Assembly: GCA_002307035.1 (NCBI GenBank)
Contig: DBTL01000113.1
Coordinates: 1-30,799 of the forward strand
Reading direction: 5' to 3'
DNA: 30,799 nucleotides
Source: Bacteroides sp. UBA1317
Lineage (GTDB): Bacteria > Bacteroidota > Bacteroidia > Bacteroidales > Bacteroidaceae
Part shown: positions 1 through 7,733 of the stretch, piece by piece
How positions within the stretch are numbered: position 1 is the stretch's first letter
Layout of the letters: each line of letters starts with the position of its first letter
Position numbers and translations under genes: made by a program
The notes under the pieces: model-generated
What the model was told of the DNA's origin: nothing
What the model saw: only the letters and a program-made list of their open reading frames with translations
Database searches by the model: none

Positions 1-225
1 CACGGTTCTCTTCGGTCGAAAGACGGTTGCACTTCACCAATATGCTTATTTGTTATCGGAATAACTCCTAATGAAACTTAGATTTCCTCTTGTTGTTATT
101 CGAAAGATGTCTATTTGTTCTAAAAAGGCTCTATTTCCGTTAATAATGCGTAAACCTGCTCTTGACAAGAATGAGTTCAGAAAATCAATCTGTATAACCT
201 ATTCATATAAAAGGAAAAGGGTAGC

Positions 226-256
226 TTGGTAGTATAACAAATTAGAAGTACTTTTG
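226..256 (+). promoter_or_regulatory. Putative Bacteroidetes-type promoter of dnaG
   Basis: TACTTTTG at 249-256 matches the Bacteroidetes -7 consensus TAnnTTTG. TTGG at 226-229, 19 bases upstream, is a plausible -33 element. The box ends 25 bases before the dnaG ATG, so the leader would be short. The rest of 1-281 has no open frame that I believe in on either strand and no clear hairpin. Confidence 0.5.
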
Positions 257-281
257 CGATACTGAAAAAACCTCTCATAGA

Positions 282-2270
282 ATGATAGATCAAGCAACCA
301 TAGACAGAATACTCGATGCCGCACAAATCGTTGATGTAGTATCGGAGTTCGTTACCCTGCGCAAGCGTGGAGTGAACTATGTGGGGCTATGTCCCTTTCA
401 TAACGAGAAAACGCCGTCGTTCAGTGTCTCTCCTGCCAAAGGTTTATGCAAATGTTTCAGTTGTGGCAAAGGTGGTAACGCAGTGCACTTCATCATGGAG
501 CACGAGCAGATGTCTTACTATGAGGCCTTGAAGTTTCTTGCCAAGAAATACAATATTGAAATCAAGGAACGAGAACTGACTAACGAAGAGAAACAGGCTC
601 AAAGTGCCCGCGAAAGTATGTTCATCGTCAACAACTTTGCACGTGATTACTTCCAGAGTATTCTGAAAAATCACATTGACGGGCGCAGCATTGGTATGGC
701 CTACTTCAGACAGCGCGGCTTTCGGGATGATACCATAGAAAAGTTCCAGTTGGGCTTCAGCACCGAACAGCACGACGCACTAGCTCAGGAAGCAGCAAAA
801 AAAGGCTATCAAAAGGAATTCCTTGTAAAGACGGGGCTTTGCTACGAAACGGATGAAGGCAGATTGCGCGACCGTTTCTGGGGACGGGTAATGTTTCCTG
901 TGCATTCACTTTCGGGCAAGATTGTTGCCTTCGGTGGACGTGTGATGAGCACTGAAAACAAAAAACTGGCCAAGTACGTCAACTCGCCGGAATCTGAAAT
1001 TTATCACAAGAGTAGTGAGTTATACGGCATCTACTTCGCCAAGCAAGCCATCGTCAAACAAGATCGTTGCTTCCTCGTCGAAGGGTATACAGACGTAATT
1101 TCAATGCATCAATCGGGCATAGAGAATGTGGTTTCATCATCGGGAACTTCATTGACAGGCGGACAAATCCGTCTCATTCACCGCTTTACCAATAATATTA
1201 CTGTTCTATACGACGGAGATATGGCGGGTATCAAAGCTTCCATTCGAGGCATTGATATGCTACTGGAAGAGGGAATGAACATCAAAGTCGTACTTTTACC
1301 CGATGGAGATGACCCCGACTCTTTTGCACGCAAGCATAATGCCACCGATTTTCAGGCATACATCTCAGCCCATGAAGTCGACTTTATTCGCTTCAAAACA
1401 AACTTATTGCTCGATGATGCCGGCAAAGATCCCATCAAGCGAGCCGAATTAATTGGTGATATCGTGCGAAGCATCTCGGTTATCCCTGAAGCGATTATTC
1501 GGTCGGTATACATGAAGGAGTGCAGTCAATTGCTACGTGTTGAAGAAAAACTGCTTGTGGCTGAAGTTGCTAAATTGAAAGAAAAGCAGACCGAGAAAGA
1601 GAACAAACCAACAAGCTATAATCAGTCGCCCACCCCGTCAAATAGCAACATGCCCGTCCCACCAGAGGAAGGAATCACTCCTCCTTACGAATCATTCATT
1701 CCGCAAGAGGGTAAAGAAGGACAAGAATTCTATAAGTTTGAGCGTTTGATTATAAAAACGATCATACGCTATGGGGAGAAGATTATGTGTGAAACGACAG
1801 ACGAAGAAGGAAAAGAAGTACCTGTAAGTGTCATTGCCTACATCATCAACGACTTAAAGCAAGATGATCTCACCTTTCACAACCCACTCCATCGGCGGAT
1901 TCTAGCAGAAGCTGCTGCACACATGAATGATGAAGGATTTAGAGCCGAACGTTATTTCATCTCACACCCCGACCAAGAGATAAGTAGATTATCGGCCGAA
2001 TTACTCAGCAACCGTTACCAGTTGAGCAAAGGCCAGAAGATGGCAACAGACGAAGAACGATTGTTTGAAGTGGTCCCTGACTTCATCATCAACTTTAAGA
2101 ATGCAATTGTGAACGCAGAATTAAAGCACATCATGTTTGCACTTCAAGATCCGAGCATAGCCAACGACGTAGAAAAGTGCAACGCCATAATGCAACGCTA
2201 CCATGAGATGAAACAAATTCTCAACATGATGTCCAAGCGTTTGGGAGACAGAGTGATACTACCTAAATAG
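282..2270 (+). CDS. dnaG: DNA primase DnaG
   Basis: This gene encodes the replicative primase, which makes RNA primers for the replication fork together with the DnaB helicase. The 662-residue product is near the family's usual length. The N-terminal CHC2 zinc finger shows C37-x2-H40 and C58-x2-C61. The TOPRIM catalytic domain has EGYTD from residue 267 and DGD at 311-313, the acidic residues that bind metal. A Pro/Ser/Asn-rich linker around residues 440-470 separates it from a C-terminal helical domain that would bind helicase. The ATG at 282 fits a short leader after the -7 box at 249-256. It is transcribed towards folE. No truncation or missing catalytic residue is visible. Confidence 0.97.
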   Translation: MIDQATIDRILDAAQIVDVVSEFVTLRKRGVNYVGLCPFHNEKTPSFSVSPAKGLCKCFSCGKGGNAVHFIMEHEQMSYYEALKFLAKKYNIEIKERELTNEEKQAQSARESMFIVNNFARDYFQSILKNHIDGRSIGMAYFRQRGFRDDTIEKFQLGFSTEQHDALAQEAAKKGYQKEFLVKTGLCYETDEGRLRDRFWGRVMFPVHSLSGKIVAFGGRVMSTENKKLAKYVNSPESEIYHKSSELYGIYFAKQAIVKQDRCFLVEGYTDVISMHQSGIENVVSSSGTSLTGGQIRLIHRFTNNITVLYDGDMAGIKASIRGIDMLLEEGMNIKVVLLPDGDDPDSFARKHNATDFQAYISAHEVDFIRFKTNLLLDDAGKDPIKRAELIGDIVRSISVIPEAIIRSVYMKECSQLLRVEEKLLVAEVAKLKEKQTEKENKPTSYNQSPTPSNSNMPVPPEEGITPPYESFIPQEGKEGQEFYKFERLIIKTIIRYGEKIMCETTDEEGKEVPVSVIAYIINDLKQDDLTFHNPLHRRILAEAAAHMNDEGFRAERYFISHPDQEISRLSAELLSNRYQLSKGQKMATDEERLFEVVPDFIINFKNAIVNAELKHIMFALQDPSIANDVEKCNAIMQRYHEMKQILNMMSKRLGDRVILPK

Positions 2271-2276
2271 TCCCTT

Positions 2277-2299
2277 ATCGATAGTCAAGAACTATCGAT
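2277..2299. terminator. Short hairpin between convergent dnaG and folE
   Basis: A perfect 9-bp inverted repeat, ATCGATAGT at 2277-2285 and ACTATCGAT at 2291-2299, has a 5-base loop. It lies just after the dnaG stop and contains the last codons and stop of folE. Neither side has a T-run, so as an intrinsic terminator it is weak; it may act as a 3'-end stabiliser for both transcripts. Confidence 0.4.
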
Positions 2300-2876
2300 G
2301 CATAATAAGATTCATAAACTCCTCGCGCGTTTTTGCCTGATTAAAAGCACCTGTAAAGTCAGAAGTAGTTGTTATCGAATTTTGCTTCTCCACACCACGC
2401 ATCTGCATGCACATGTGCTTAGCCTCAACCACCACCATTACACCAAGTGGATTTAAAGTTTGCTGAATACATTCCTTTATCTGCAAAGTCATGCGCTCTT
2501 GCACTTGCAATCGATGAGAGAAGATATCTACCACACGAGCTATCTTGCTCAGACCCGTAATATATCCGTTGGGGATATAAGCCACATGCACCTTGCCATA
2601 GAACGGCAGCATGTGATGCTCACAAAGTGAGAAGAAGTCGATATCTTTCACAATCACCATCTGACTGTATTCTTCCTTGAATTTGGCCGAGCGAAGTACT
2701 TCGTGCGGATCCATGTGATATCCTTTAGTGAGAGTAATCATGGCCTTGGCTACTCGTTCGGGAGTTTTTAAGAGCCCTTCACGTTGAGCGTCCTCGCCTA
2801 ACAAAGTAATAATACTACGATAATGGTTCATCAACTCCTCCAAGTGGGGAGAGTCTACTTCTTCTTTTTCTAACAT
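2292..2876 (-). CDS. folE: GTP cyclohydrolase I (FolE, type I)
   Basis: This enzyme converts GTP to 7,8-dihydroneopterin triphosphate, the first step of folate and pterin synthesis. The protein has 194 residues. The zinc ligands are visible as C85 and H88 in the CEHH motif and C156 in HMCMQMRG. The 68-residue spacing between H88 and C156 matches what I recall for the E. coli enzyme. The signature GVEKQNSITTT follows at about 161-171. The start is an ATG 7 bases after the stop of the upstream SPOR gene, so the two are probably one transcript. The stop codon sits inside the hairpin shared with dnaG. Confidence 0.96.
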   Translation of the reverse strand: MLEKEEVDSPHLEELMNHYRSIITLLGEDAQREGLLKTPERVAKAMITLTKGYHMDPHEVLRSAKFKEEYSQMVIVKDIDFFSLCEHHMLPFYGKVHVAYIPNGYITGLSKIARVVDIFSHRLQVQERMTLQIKECIQQTLNPLGVMVVVEAKHMCMQMRGVEKQNSITTTSDFTGAFNQAKTREEFMNLIMHR

Positions 2877-2883
2877 GAGTAAG

Positions 2884-3354
2884 TTATAAAGGGATATTAA
2901 CTTGTTCTTTTATAATAGAGACTTCTTTGAAAACGCCTGTCGATTTCAATTGTCGCATCGCAGCATCAGCCTCTTCTATGCTACGAAAATCACCTACCCG
3001 GCATAACCAGCGAGGAGAAGAAAATGTAGTATACACCTTTAAATCAGGGAAATACTCTTTCACCTTAGAACCTACACTCTGGGCCTCACTACGAGCACTC
3101 CTCGAATTATTGCCTGCATACACCTGTACTCTGTAACCGGCCACTTTAATAAATTGTTGCTCCTCCGTGCCCATTACAGTATTCAACACACGTTCTTGCC
3201 CCAATAGAGCATCAAGACGTGAATCTTGATGAACAGTAACCTTGCCTTGTCCCGCCACATCACGCTCCAAGCTCTTAACTATATTCTGTGCTTTTGCTAC
3301 AGAAGAAGCAAAAAGCAAAAACAACAAAGCAAAGTAAAACGAATAAGTCTTCAT
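2884..3354 (-). CDS. Secreted SPOR-domain protein
   Basis: This is a small exported protein of 156 residues whose C-terminal half resembles the SPOR peptidoglycan-binding domain, which recognises denuded glycan strands. The N-terminus MKTYSFYFALLFLLFASSVA is a clear signal peptide, with probable cleavage after AKA. The SPOR-like part covers roughly residues 70-150 (YRVQVYAGNN, then LCRVGDFRSIEEADAAMRQL). The ATG at 3354 is preferred over a GTG at 3360 because the signal peptide starts cleanly there. It lies directly upstream of folE, 7 bases apart. A strong hairpin ends only some 20 bases before its start and no promoter was recognised, so how it is transcribed is unclear. Its exact cell-wall role is unknown. 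Confidence 0.8.
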   Translation of the reverse strand: MKTYSFYFALLFLLFASSVAKAQNIVKSLERDVAGQGKVTVHQDSRLDALLGQERVLNTVMGTEEQQFIKVAGYRVQVYAGNNSRSARSEAQSVGSKVKEYFPDLKVYTTFSSPRWLCRVGDFRSIEEADAAMRQLKSTGVFKEVSIIKEQVNIPL

Positions 3355-3372
3355 ATACACTAGTTAATAAAT

Positions 3373-3410
3373 AAAAAAGATTTGTGAACCCCTGCTACGG
3401 GTTCACAAAT
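3373..3410 (-). terminator. Intrinsic terminator after tpiA
   Basis: A perfect 12-bp stem, ATTTGTGAACCC at 3380-3391 and its complement at 3399-3410, has a 7-base loop. On the minus strand it is followed by a T-rich tract (3378-3373). It lies 16 bases after the tpiA stop and should terminate the DUF1599/DoxX/tpiA transcript. Confidence 0.85.
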
Positions 3411-3426
3411 TTCTTACTATTGAAAG

Positions 3427-4188
3427 TTATGCATTAAATGCATCGATAATGCCTTTGAAGTCGGCTACATTCAGAGCAGCACCACCAATCAAACCGCCAT
3501 CTACATCAGGATTAGCAAACAATTCTTTCGCATTAGAAGCCTTACAACTTCCACCGTAAAGGATTGAAGTATTATCTGCCACTTCTTTTCCGTATTTGTC
3601 AACGATAGTAGAACGGATGTAAGCATGGATCTCCTGTGCTTGTGCTGCAGAAGCGGTTTTACCGGTACCAATGGCCCAAACGGGTTCGTATGCCAACACA
3701 ATCTTAGCAAAGTCTTCAGCAGAAAGATCATACAAAGAACCAGCCAATTGAGAGTAAACAACTTCATTCTGTTTATTAGCTTCACGTTCTTCCAACACCT
3801 CACCGATACAGAAGATAGGAGTCAGGCCATTAGCCAAAACCAACTTCACTTTCTCTTTCAAGATCGCAGCAGTTTCACCATAATAAGCACGACGTTCTGA
3901 ATGGCCTAAAATAACATACTTTGCTCCTGTGGAAGCAACCATAGAAGCTGACACTTCACCGGTATAAGCACCTGATTCTTTATCAGCACAATTCTCTGCG
4001 CCTACACCAATCTTAGCAGCATCAACCAAAGGTGTTACTGAAGCCAAGTGGATAAACGGTGTGCAGATAACCACATCACAGTTTTGTTTTTCACCAGCCA
4101 AAGCTTCATTCAATTCTTTTGCGAGAGTAATACCCTCTTGAAGGGTCTTGTTCATTTTCCAGTTTCCTGCAACAATGTTTTTTCTCAT
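3427..4188 (-). CDS. tpiA: Triose-phosphate isomerase (TpiA)
   Basis: This glycolytic enzyme interconverts dihydroxyacetone phosphate and glyceraldehyde 3-phosphate. Counted from the ATG at 4188, the protein has 253 residues, normal for the family, and begins MRKNIVAGNWKMN as expected. Catalytic residues are K11 (NWKMN), H96 (ILGHSERR) and E168 (AYEPVWAIGTG). The phosphate-binding loops GGSCK and GLIGGAAL are present. The leader before the ATG is A-rich, typical of this group. The same reading frame stays open upstream through a complete membrane-protein gene with no intervening stop, so an independent start, a read-through fusion, or both are possible (see the entry at 3427-5517). A strong terminator follows. 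Confidence 0.95.
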   Translation of the reverse strand: MRKNIVAGNWKMNKTLQEGITLAKELNEALAGEKQNCDVVICTPFIHLASVTPLVDAAKIGVGAENCADKESGAYTGEVSASMVASTGAKYVILGHSERRAYYGETAAILKEKVKLVLANGLTPIFCIGEVLEEREANKQNEVVYSQLAGSLYDLSAEDFAKIVLAYEPVWAIGTGKTASAAQAQEIHAYIRSTIVDKYGKEVADNTSILYGGSCKASNAKELFANPDVDGGLIGGAALNVADFKGIIDAFNA

Positions 4189-5517
4189 TTTGTTCTTTAT
4201 TAAAGGGTTAATCAATTCTTTATCTTTATTCTTTCGTTTACGATCATTTCTTTTCACTACCAATATATCAAGTCCCAACACCAATAGCAAGGGTAATACA
4301 AACCACAAGACTACCTGCTCTATTGTGTACACATCGCTTTTAACTTTTTGCTTGCCCAATTCCAGATTCTCCAACTTATCAGTTAATGCATATTCATCGG
4401 GTAAGTCATTGTCACTCCACTTGTTGAGAATAGTAGCATTCTTAATCAGCATCAATCCGGGGTTCGAACGAATCATCGTTTTTAGAGTTATATCATCCAT
4501 CAAACAGAACGGGTATTCTGCTCCTGTTTTATCCCTCCATTGATCAATTTGAGACTCTTCCGACGAAGTCAAACAATAAAATCCATAACCATGTTCCACA
4601 CAATAATCATAAATCTCATTAATCAGGTCAATATTGCTATCATCTGCTTTTTCAATCCGATGTGCCACCAGAAAGAAAGTATATCCTTTGTTTGTAAGTA
4701 CCCGATCTGTTATATCCTCACCGGTATCTCTATCCATCATTGAGAAATCATGAATAGTAGGCTCATAGCCTTTCTCCTTCAATACGCTACGGGCATCAAT
4801 AAACGTCCAGGTACTATCGGGATAATTATCAAGTCTGAATTCCTTCTTTACTCCATTCTTCTCTAAGATAAATACATTCTCAAAGACGCTCGGCTTTGCA
4901 CCTTCGGGAATACTCATTCCCTCTATTATATTTTTACCTATCTTATAAGGACGAAAATCAAGGATAGGCAAACGATTCAAGCAATAGAGTGAAAGGAAAA
5001 GCACAAAAAAGATCGTATAGAGTGAAACTAACCACTCTGTTTTTGCGCTTACGAAACGTATAATTAGATGTTTTCCTCTAAAGACAGAAACAGCTCCAAT
5101 CAGCAATACCAGATTCTTCCAGAAGGTTTGCCAGTTAGTCAACACCCAGGCATCACCAAAACATCCACAATCGGAAACAGGATTCTTTAAAGCCAGATAC
5201 AGTGTAAGGGGAGTCATTCCAATCATAAGCAATAAAGACAGCGTTGTTGAAGCTTTCTTCCGTACCCCGAAAAAGAGTAAGACGCCAATAGAGAATTCTA
5301 AAGCGGACAAGACAATAGATATTAATAAAGGAGCATAAGATGGAAGTATGCCATCCATACCGAAAGCAGTCAAGTAGTCTTGTATCTTGTACTGCGTTCC
5401 TAGTGGATCAACGGCCTTTACGAATCCTGAAAAAATAAATAGCCCGGCCAGTAAGAACCGACACAGATTTACCCAGACACTTGTTGCTATATGTATTTCT
5501 TTATTCCTCAAACTCAA
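3427..5517 (-). CDS. DoxX-like membrane protein, in frame with downstream TpiA
   Basis: The frame is open for 696 codons. Residues 1-443 form a DoxX/MauE-like inner-membrane protein, with about five hydrophobic segments (near 14-33, 63-84, 92-110, 133-146 and 163-181) and a DCGC pair at 116-119. A periplasmic thioredoxin-like region without a CxxC follows (about 190-395), then a last membrane segment (400-421) and a very basic tail. Residues 444-696 are complete TpiA. No stop codon lies between the parts. The upstream gene may have lost its stop, making a fusion, or a sequencing error may hide it. There is no ATG before residue 54; a TTG at 5517 or 5511 overlapping the end of the DUF1599 gene is the likely start. 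The function of the membrane part is unknown; MauE-like relatives act in redox or disulfide handling. Confidence 0.75.
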   Translation of the reverse strand: MSLRNKEIHIATSVWVNLCRFLLAGLFIFSGFVKAVDPLGTQYKIQDYLTAFGMDGILPSYAPLLISIVLSALEFSIGVLLFFGVRKKASTTLSLLLMIGMTPLTLYLALKNPVSDCGCFGDAWVLTNWQTFWKNLVLLIGAVSVFRGKHLIIRFVSAKTEWLVSLYTIFFVLFLSLYCLNRLPILDFRPYKIGKNIIEGMSIPEGAKPSVFENVFILEKNGVKKEFRLDNYPDSTWTFIDARSVLKEKGYEPTIHDFSMMDRDTGEDITDRVLTNKGYTFFLVAHRIEKADDSNIDLINEIYDYCVEHGYGFYCLTSSEESQIDQWRDKTGAEYPFCLMDDITLKTMIRSNPGLMLIKNATILNKWSDNDLPDEYALTDKLENLELGKQKVKSDVYTIEQVVLWFVLPLLLVLGLDILVVKRNDRKRKNKDKELINPLIKNKMRKNIVAGNWKMNKTLQEGITLAKELNEALAGEKQNCDVVICTPFIHLASVTPLVDAAKIGVGAENCADKESGAYTGEVSASMVASTGAKYVILGHSERRAYYGETAAILKEKVKLVLANGLTPIFCIGEVLEEREANKQNEVVYSQLAGSLYDLSAEDFAKIVLAYEPVWAIGTGKTASAAQAQEIHAYIRSTIVDKYGKEVADNTSILYGGSCKASNAKELFANPDVDGGLIGGAALNVADFKGIIDAFNA

Positions 5518-6043
5518 TTTTAATCAATCCGAAAACCGAATAATTAATCATATCCATGTAGTTAGCATCTATACCCTCGGACACTAAAGTTTGTCCGGAC
5601 AAACTTTCTATTTGCTTGGTGCGGTATATCTTCATCAAGATAAGATCCGTATAAGAACTGACACGCATCGTACGCCATGCCTCATCATAATCGTGATTCT
5701 TGGCCAGCATTAACTCCAGCGCTTCCTTAGAATATTTGTCATAAAGTGCCATAGCATCCTTATTCGTAATATCAGCCGACTCAGCATAACCTAATTCCAA
5801 CTGTATCAAACCGATAATACCATAGTTTACTATTGCAATGAATTCCGACCGAATTCCCTCATCAATCAAAGTCACCCCTTTGGTTTCTATGCTTCTGATG
5901 CGATTGGCCTTAATGAAAATTTGATCTGTAACGGAAGCCGGACGCAGAATGCGCCATGCAGGACCGTAGTCATGGAGTTTTTTGGAAAACAAATCGCGGC
6001 ATAGTGCGATGACATGCTCAAACTGTTGCTTGGTCTCTTTCAT
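5501..6043 (-). CDS. DUF1599 protein with two tandem repeats
   Basis: This 180-residue soluble protein belongs, as far as I recognise it, to the DUF1599 family, whose function is not established. It has an internal duplication. HDYGPAWRILR near residue 24 and HDYDEAWRTMR near 117 correspond, as do VNYGIIGLIQLELG near 72 and INYSVFGLIKIEFE near 166, an offset of about 93 residues. The ATG at 6043 is chosen because a promoter -7 box sits at 6062-6069, which would lie inside the gene if the upstream start at 6073 were used. Its end overlaps the start of the DoxX-like gene by 17 bases, suggesting translational coupling. Confidence 0.85.
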   Translation of the reverse strand: MKETKQQFEHVIALCRDLFSKKLHDYGPAWRILRPASVTDQIFIKANRIRSIETKGVTLIDEGIRSEFIAIVNYGIIGLIQLELGYAESADITNKDAMALYDKYSKEALELMLAKNHDYDEAWRTMRVSSYTDLILMKIYRTKQIESLSGQTLVSEGIDANYMDMINYSVFGLIKIEFEE

Positions 6044-6061
6044 TTTATTACGAATAGAGTG

Positions 6062-6092
6062 CAAAGTTAGCAATAATTAAAGAAAAAAGAAA
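6062..6092 (-). promoter_or_regulatory. Putative promoter of the DUF1599-DoxX-tpiA unit
   Basis: Read on the minus strand, TAACTTTG at 6069-6062 matches TAnnTTTG and is followed by CAC. TTTC at 6092-6089, 19 bases upstream, is a near match to the -33 TTTG and overlaps the T-rich tail of the preceding gene's terminator. The box ends 18 bases before the ATG at 6043. Confidence 0.5.
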
Positions 6093-6125
6093 AGAGGGCA
6101 CTCTAAATTATATTAAAGTGTCCTC
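6083..6125 (-). terminator. Intrinsic terminator after the M23-LysM gene
   Basis: The arms GAGGGCACT (6094-6102) and AGTGTCCTC (6117-6125) pair with one mismatch over a 14-base loop. Read on the minus strand, the stem is followed by a T-rich stretch (6093-6083). It lies 24 bases after the stop of the M23 gene. Confidence 0.65.
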
Positions 6126-6148
6126 CTCACATCTTTTGTTTATAGATA

Positions 6149-7030
6149 TTAAGAACAGCGAAGTACTTGTCCCGGTCTAAGTGTCGTTCTTCTAGTTATC
6201 CTATTCAGTTTACAAAGTCTATCAATCGACACACCTCTTTTAGAAGCAATGCGAGATAGAGTATCTCCGCTTTTCACTTTATGATATCTGATGGTTCCTT
6301 CATCTGCCTTCGCCATATTGCCACTTGAAGAACCAATATGCTCATATCCCCTAGTCTTTCTAAAAGTATATGTATCAGCAACAATATCTTGTTTCGGGAA
6401 ATCGAACATATAAGCCGGATTAATAGCAATTCCCAAGAAGCGAGTCTCAAAATGTAAATGAGAACCGGTAGAGCGTCCGGTATTGCCTCCCAATCCTATT
6501 GGTTCACCTGCTTTAACCTGTTGATTTACGTCTACCAATTGCTTTGACAAGTGTCCATAGATCGTTTCCAAGCCATTCTCATGACGAATAACGACATAAT
6601 TGCCATAACCTCTACGCTCAAAATTTACGATACGAACTTTACCATCAAAAGCGGCAACAATAGTATCTCCTATATTTACTTTAATATCAAGCCCGTTATG
6701 CATTCTTCTCCAACGAGGTCCAAAGGGTGATGTAATCCGCGTATTAGTAGTAGGCATATGAAAACCGGTAAGATTAATCGTAAAAGATTCAGGAACAATA
6801 GCTTCTTTACCATAAGCATGCACATATCGGGTATCCCAATTAGGATATAGGCTCAATGCAGGATAAGCAGCCTGCTCAGCACGAATTTGCTTCTGTAAAG
6901 CAAGCGAGTCTACACTCTTTAATTTTCTATCAATTGGAGCTTGACGAGCAATCAGATCCTGAGAAAAAGAGTTCAGGCTGATCATTGCCGTTGCGGCAAT
7001 CAATACTGTTTTAATGCAATTAAAATTCAT
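6149..7030 (-). CDS. Secreted M23 metallopeptidase with C-terminal LysM domain
   Basis: This is an exported peptidoglycan endopeptidase or cell-division activator of the M23 (LytM/lysostaphin-like) family. Counted from ATG 7030 it has 293 residues: a signal peptide (about 1-24, ending NSFSQ), a linker, an M23 domain (about 95-205) and a LysM wall-binding domain (about 248-291). The zinc ligands H111 and D115 (HNGLD) and the H191-L-H193 motif are present, along with H160, so it should be catalytically competent rather than a degenerate EnvC-type activator. A second ATG at 7057 overlaps the end of ndk; 7030 is preferred because it gives a compact signal peptide and has an AG-rich stretch just upstream. 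It follows ndk on the same transcript. Confidence 0.9.
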   Translation of the reverse strand: MNFNCIKTVLIAATAMISLNSFSQDLIARQAPIDRKLKSVDSLALQKQIRAEQAAYPALSLYPNWDTRYVHAYGKEAIVPESFTINLTGFHMPTTNTRITSPFGPRWRRMHNGLDIKVNIGDTIVAAFDGKVRIVNFERRGYGNYVVIRHENGLETIYGHLSKQLVDVNQQVKAGEPIGLGGNTGRSTGSHLHFETRFLGIAINPAYMFDFPKQDIVADTYTFRKTRGYEHIGSSSGNMAKADEGTIRYHKVKSGDTLSRIASKRGVSIDRLCKLNRITRRTTLRPGQVLRCS

Positions 7031-7046
7031 TCGTTTCTTCAATTCG

Positions 7047-7511
7047 TTAATATTCATCGCAAGCATAAAGAAAATCAAAAGCAACTTGCTTGTAATCGAA
7101 TATCTCTTCCGGTTTAAAAAATCTCTTTAATTCAGTAGCCGCAGTTTCAGGTGAATCGGAAGTATGAACAATGTTTTCTTGAAAACTCATACTATAATCA
7201 CCACGAATGGTACCCGGTGCTGCTGTGCGCCCATTAGTAGAACCGGCCAAAGCATGGACTACTTGTATCGCATCTACTCCTTCGAAACAACAAACAATGA
7301 CAGGAGCTGCCATCATGGAATCTTTCACGCGCTGAAAGAAAGGCTTGGTACTCAGATGCGAGTAATGTTCACTCAAAATCTTATCCGTTAAATGTATCAT
7401 TTTCATTCCGGTCAAATGTAATCCCTTGCGTTCAAAACGATGAATAATCTCACCAACAAGCCCACGTTGAAGGGTGCAAGGCTTTAAAATGACCAGCGTT
7501 TTTTCAATCAT
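7047..7511 (-). CDS. ndk: Nucleoside-diphosphate kinase
   Basis: This enzyme transfers the terminal phosphate between nucleoside triphosphates and diphosphates through a phospho-histidine. The protein has 154 residues. K10 in TLVILKP, the catalytic H116 in NIVHTSDS and the nucleotide-binding stretch STNGRTAAPGTIRGDY are all present. It is slightly longer than the usual 140-150 residues, with the extra length in the middle and C-terminal part. It starts with ATG about 50 bases after a promoter-like box and is followed with little or no gap by the M23-LysM gene. Confidence 0.96.
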   Translation of the reverse strand: MIEKTLVILKPCTLQRGLVGEIIHRFERKGLHLTGMKMIHLTDKILSEHYSHLSTKPFFQRVKDSMMAAPVIVCCFEGVDAIQVVHALAGSTNGRTAAPGTIRGDYSMSFQENIVHTSDSPETAATELKRFFKPEEIFDYKQVAFDFLYACDEY

Positions 7512-7562
7512 AAATGATACTATTTCAAAGGTTCCTAAGTGGTGTCTTTTTCAAAACTATCC

Positions 7563-7593
7563 CAAAGATAGTATTTACGATTTAAAAAGCAAT
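7563..7593 (-). promoter_or_regulatory. Putative promoter of ndk
   Basis: On the minus strand TATCTTTG (7570-7563) fits TAnnTTTG, and ATTG (7593-7590) lies 19 bases upstream as a partial -33 element. A second possible -7 box, TAGTTTTG, is at 7559-7552. The gap 7512-7733 otherwise shows only a weak CACCA/TGGTG repeat (7614-7633) and no convincing recG terminator. Confidence 0.5.
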
Positions 7594-7733
7594 AGGCTCC
7601 TTAACTTTTTTTTCATACACCAACAGATATTATGGTGCTGACAAAGATTGCAAACCACTATAAACAGGGGGGATAAGAGCAAATATGTTCTGCAGCAGTT
7701 TTTTGCAAACAAACTGTATCTTTAACCGTTTTT

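Noticed and set aside
1..281. End of a tRNA or other RNA gene at the left edge
   Set aside because: No cloverleaf, CCA end or T-loop pattern is seen; only a short TTCG/CGAA palindrome near position 12.
444..773. Open frame on the minus strand inside dnaG
   Set aside because: It is antisense to a well-supported gene, has low-complexity composition and no domain or leader of its own.
7614..7633. CACCA/TGGTG repeat as the recG terminator
   Set aside because: The stem is only 5 bp, it lies about 100 bases past the recG stop, and no T-run follows on the minus strand.
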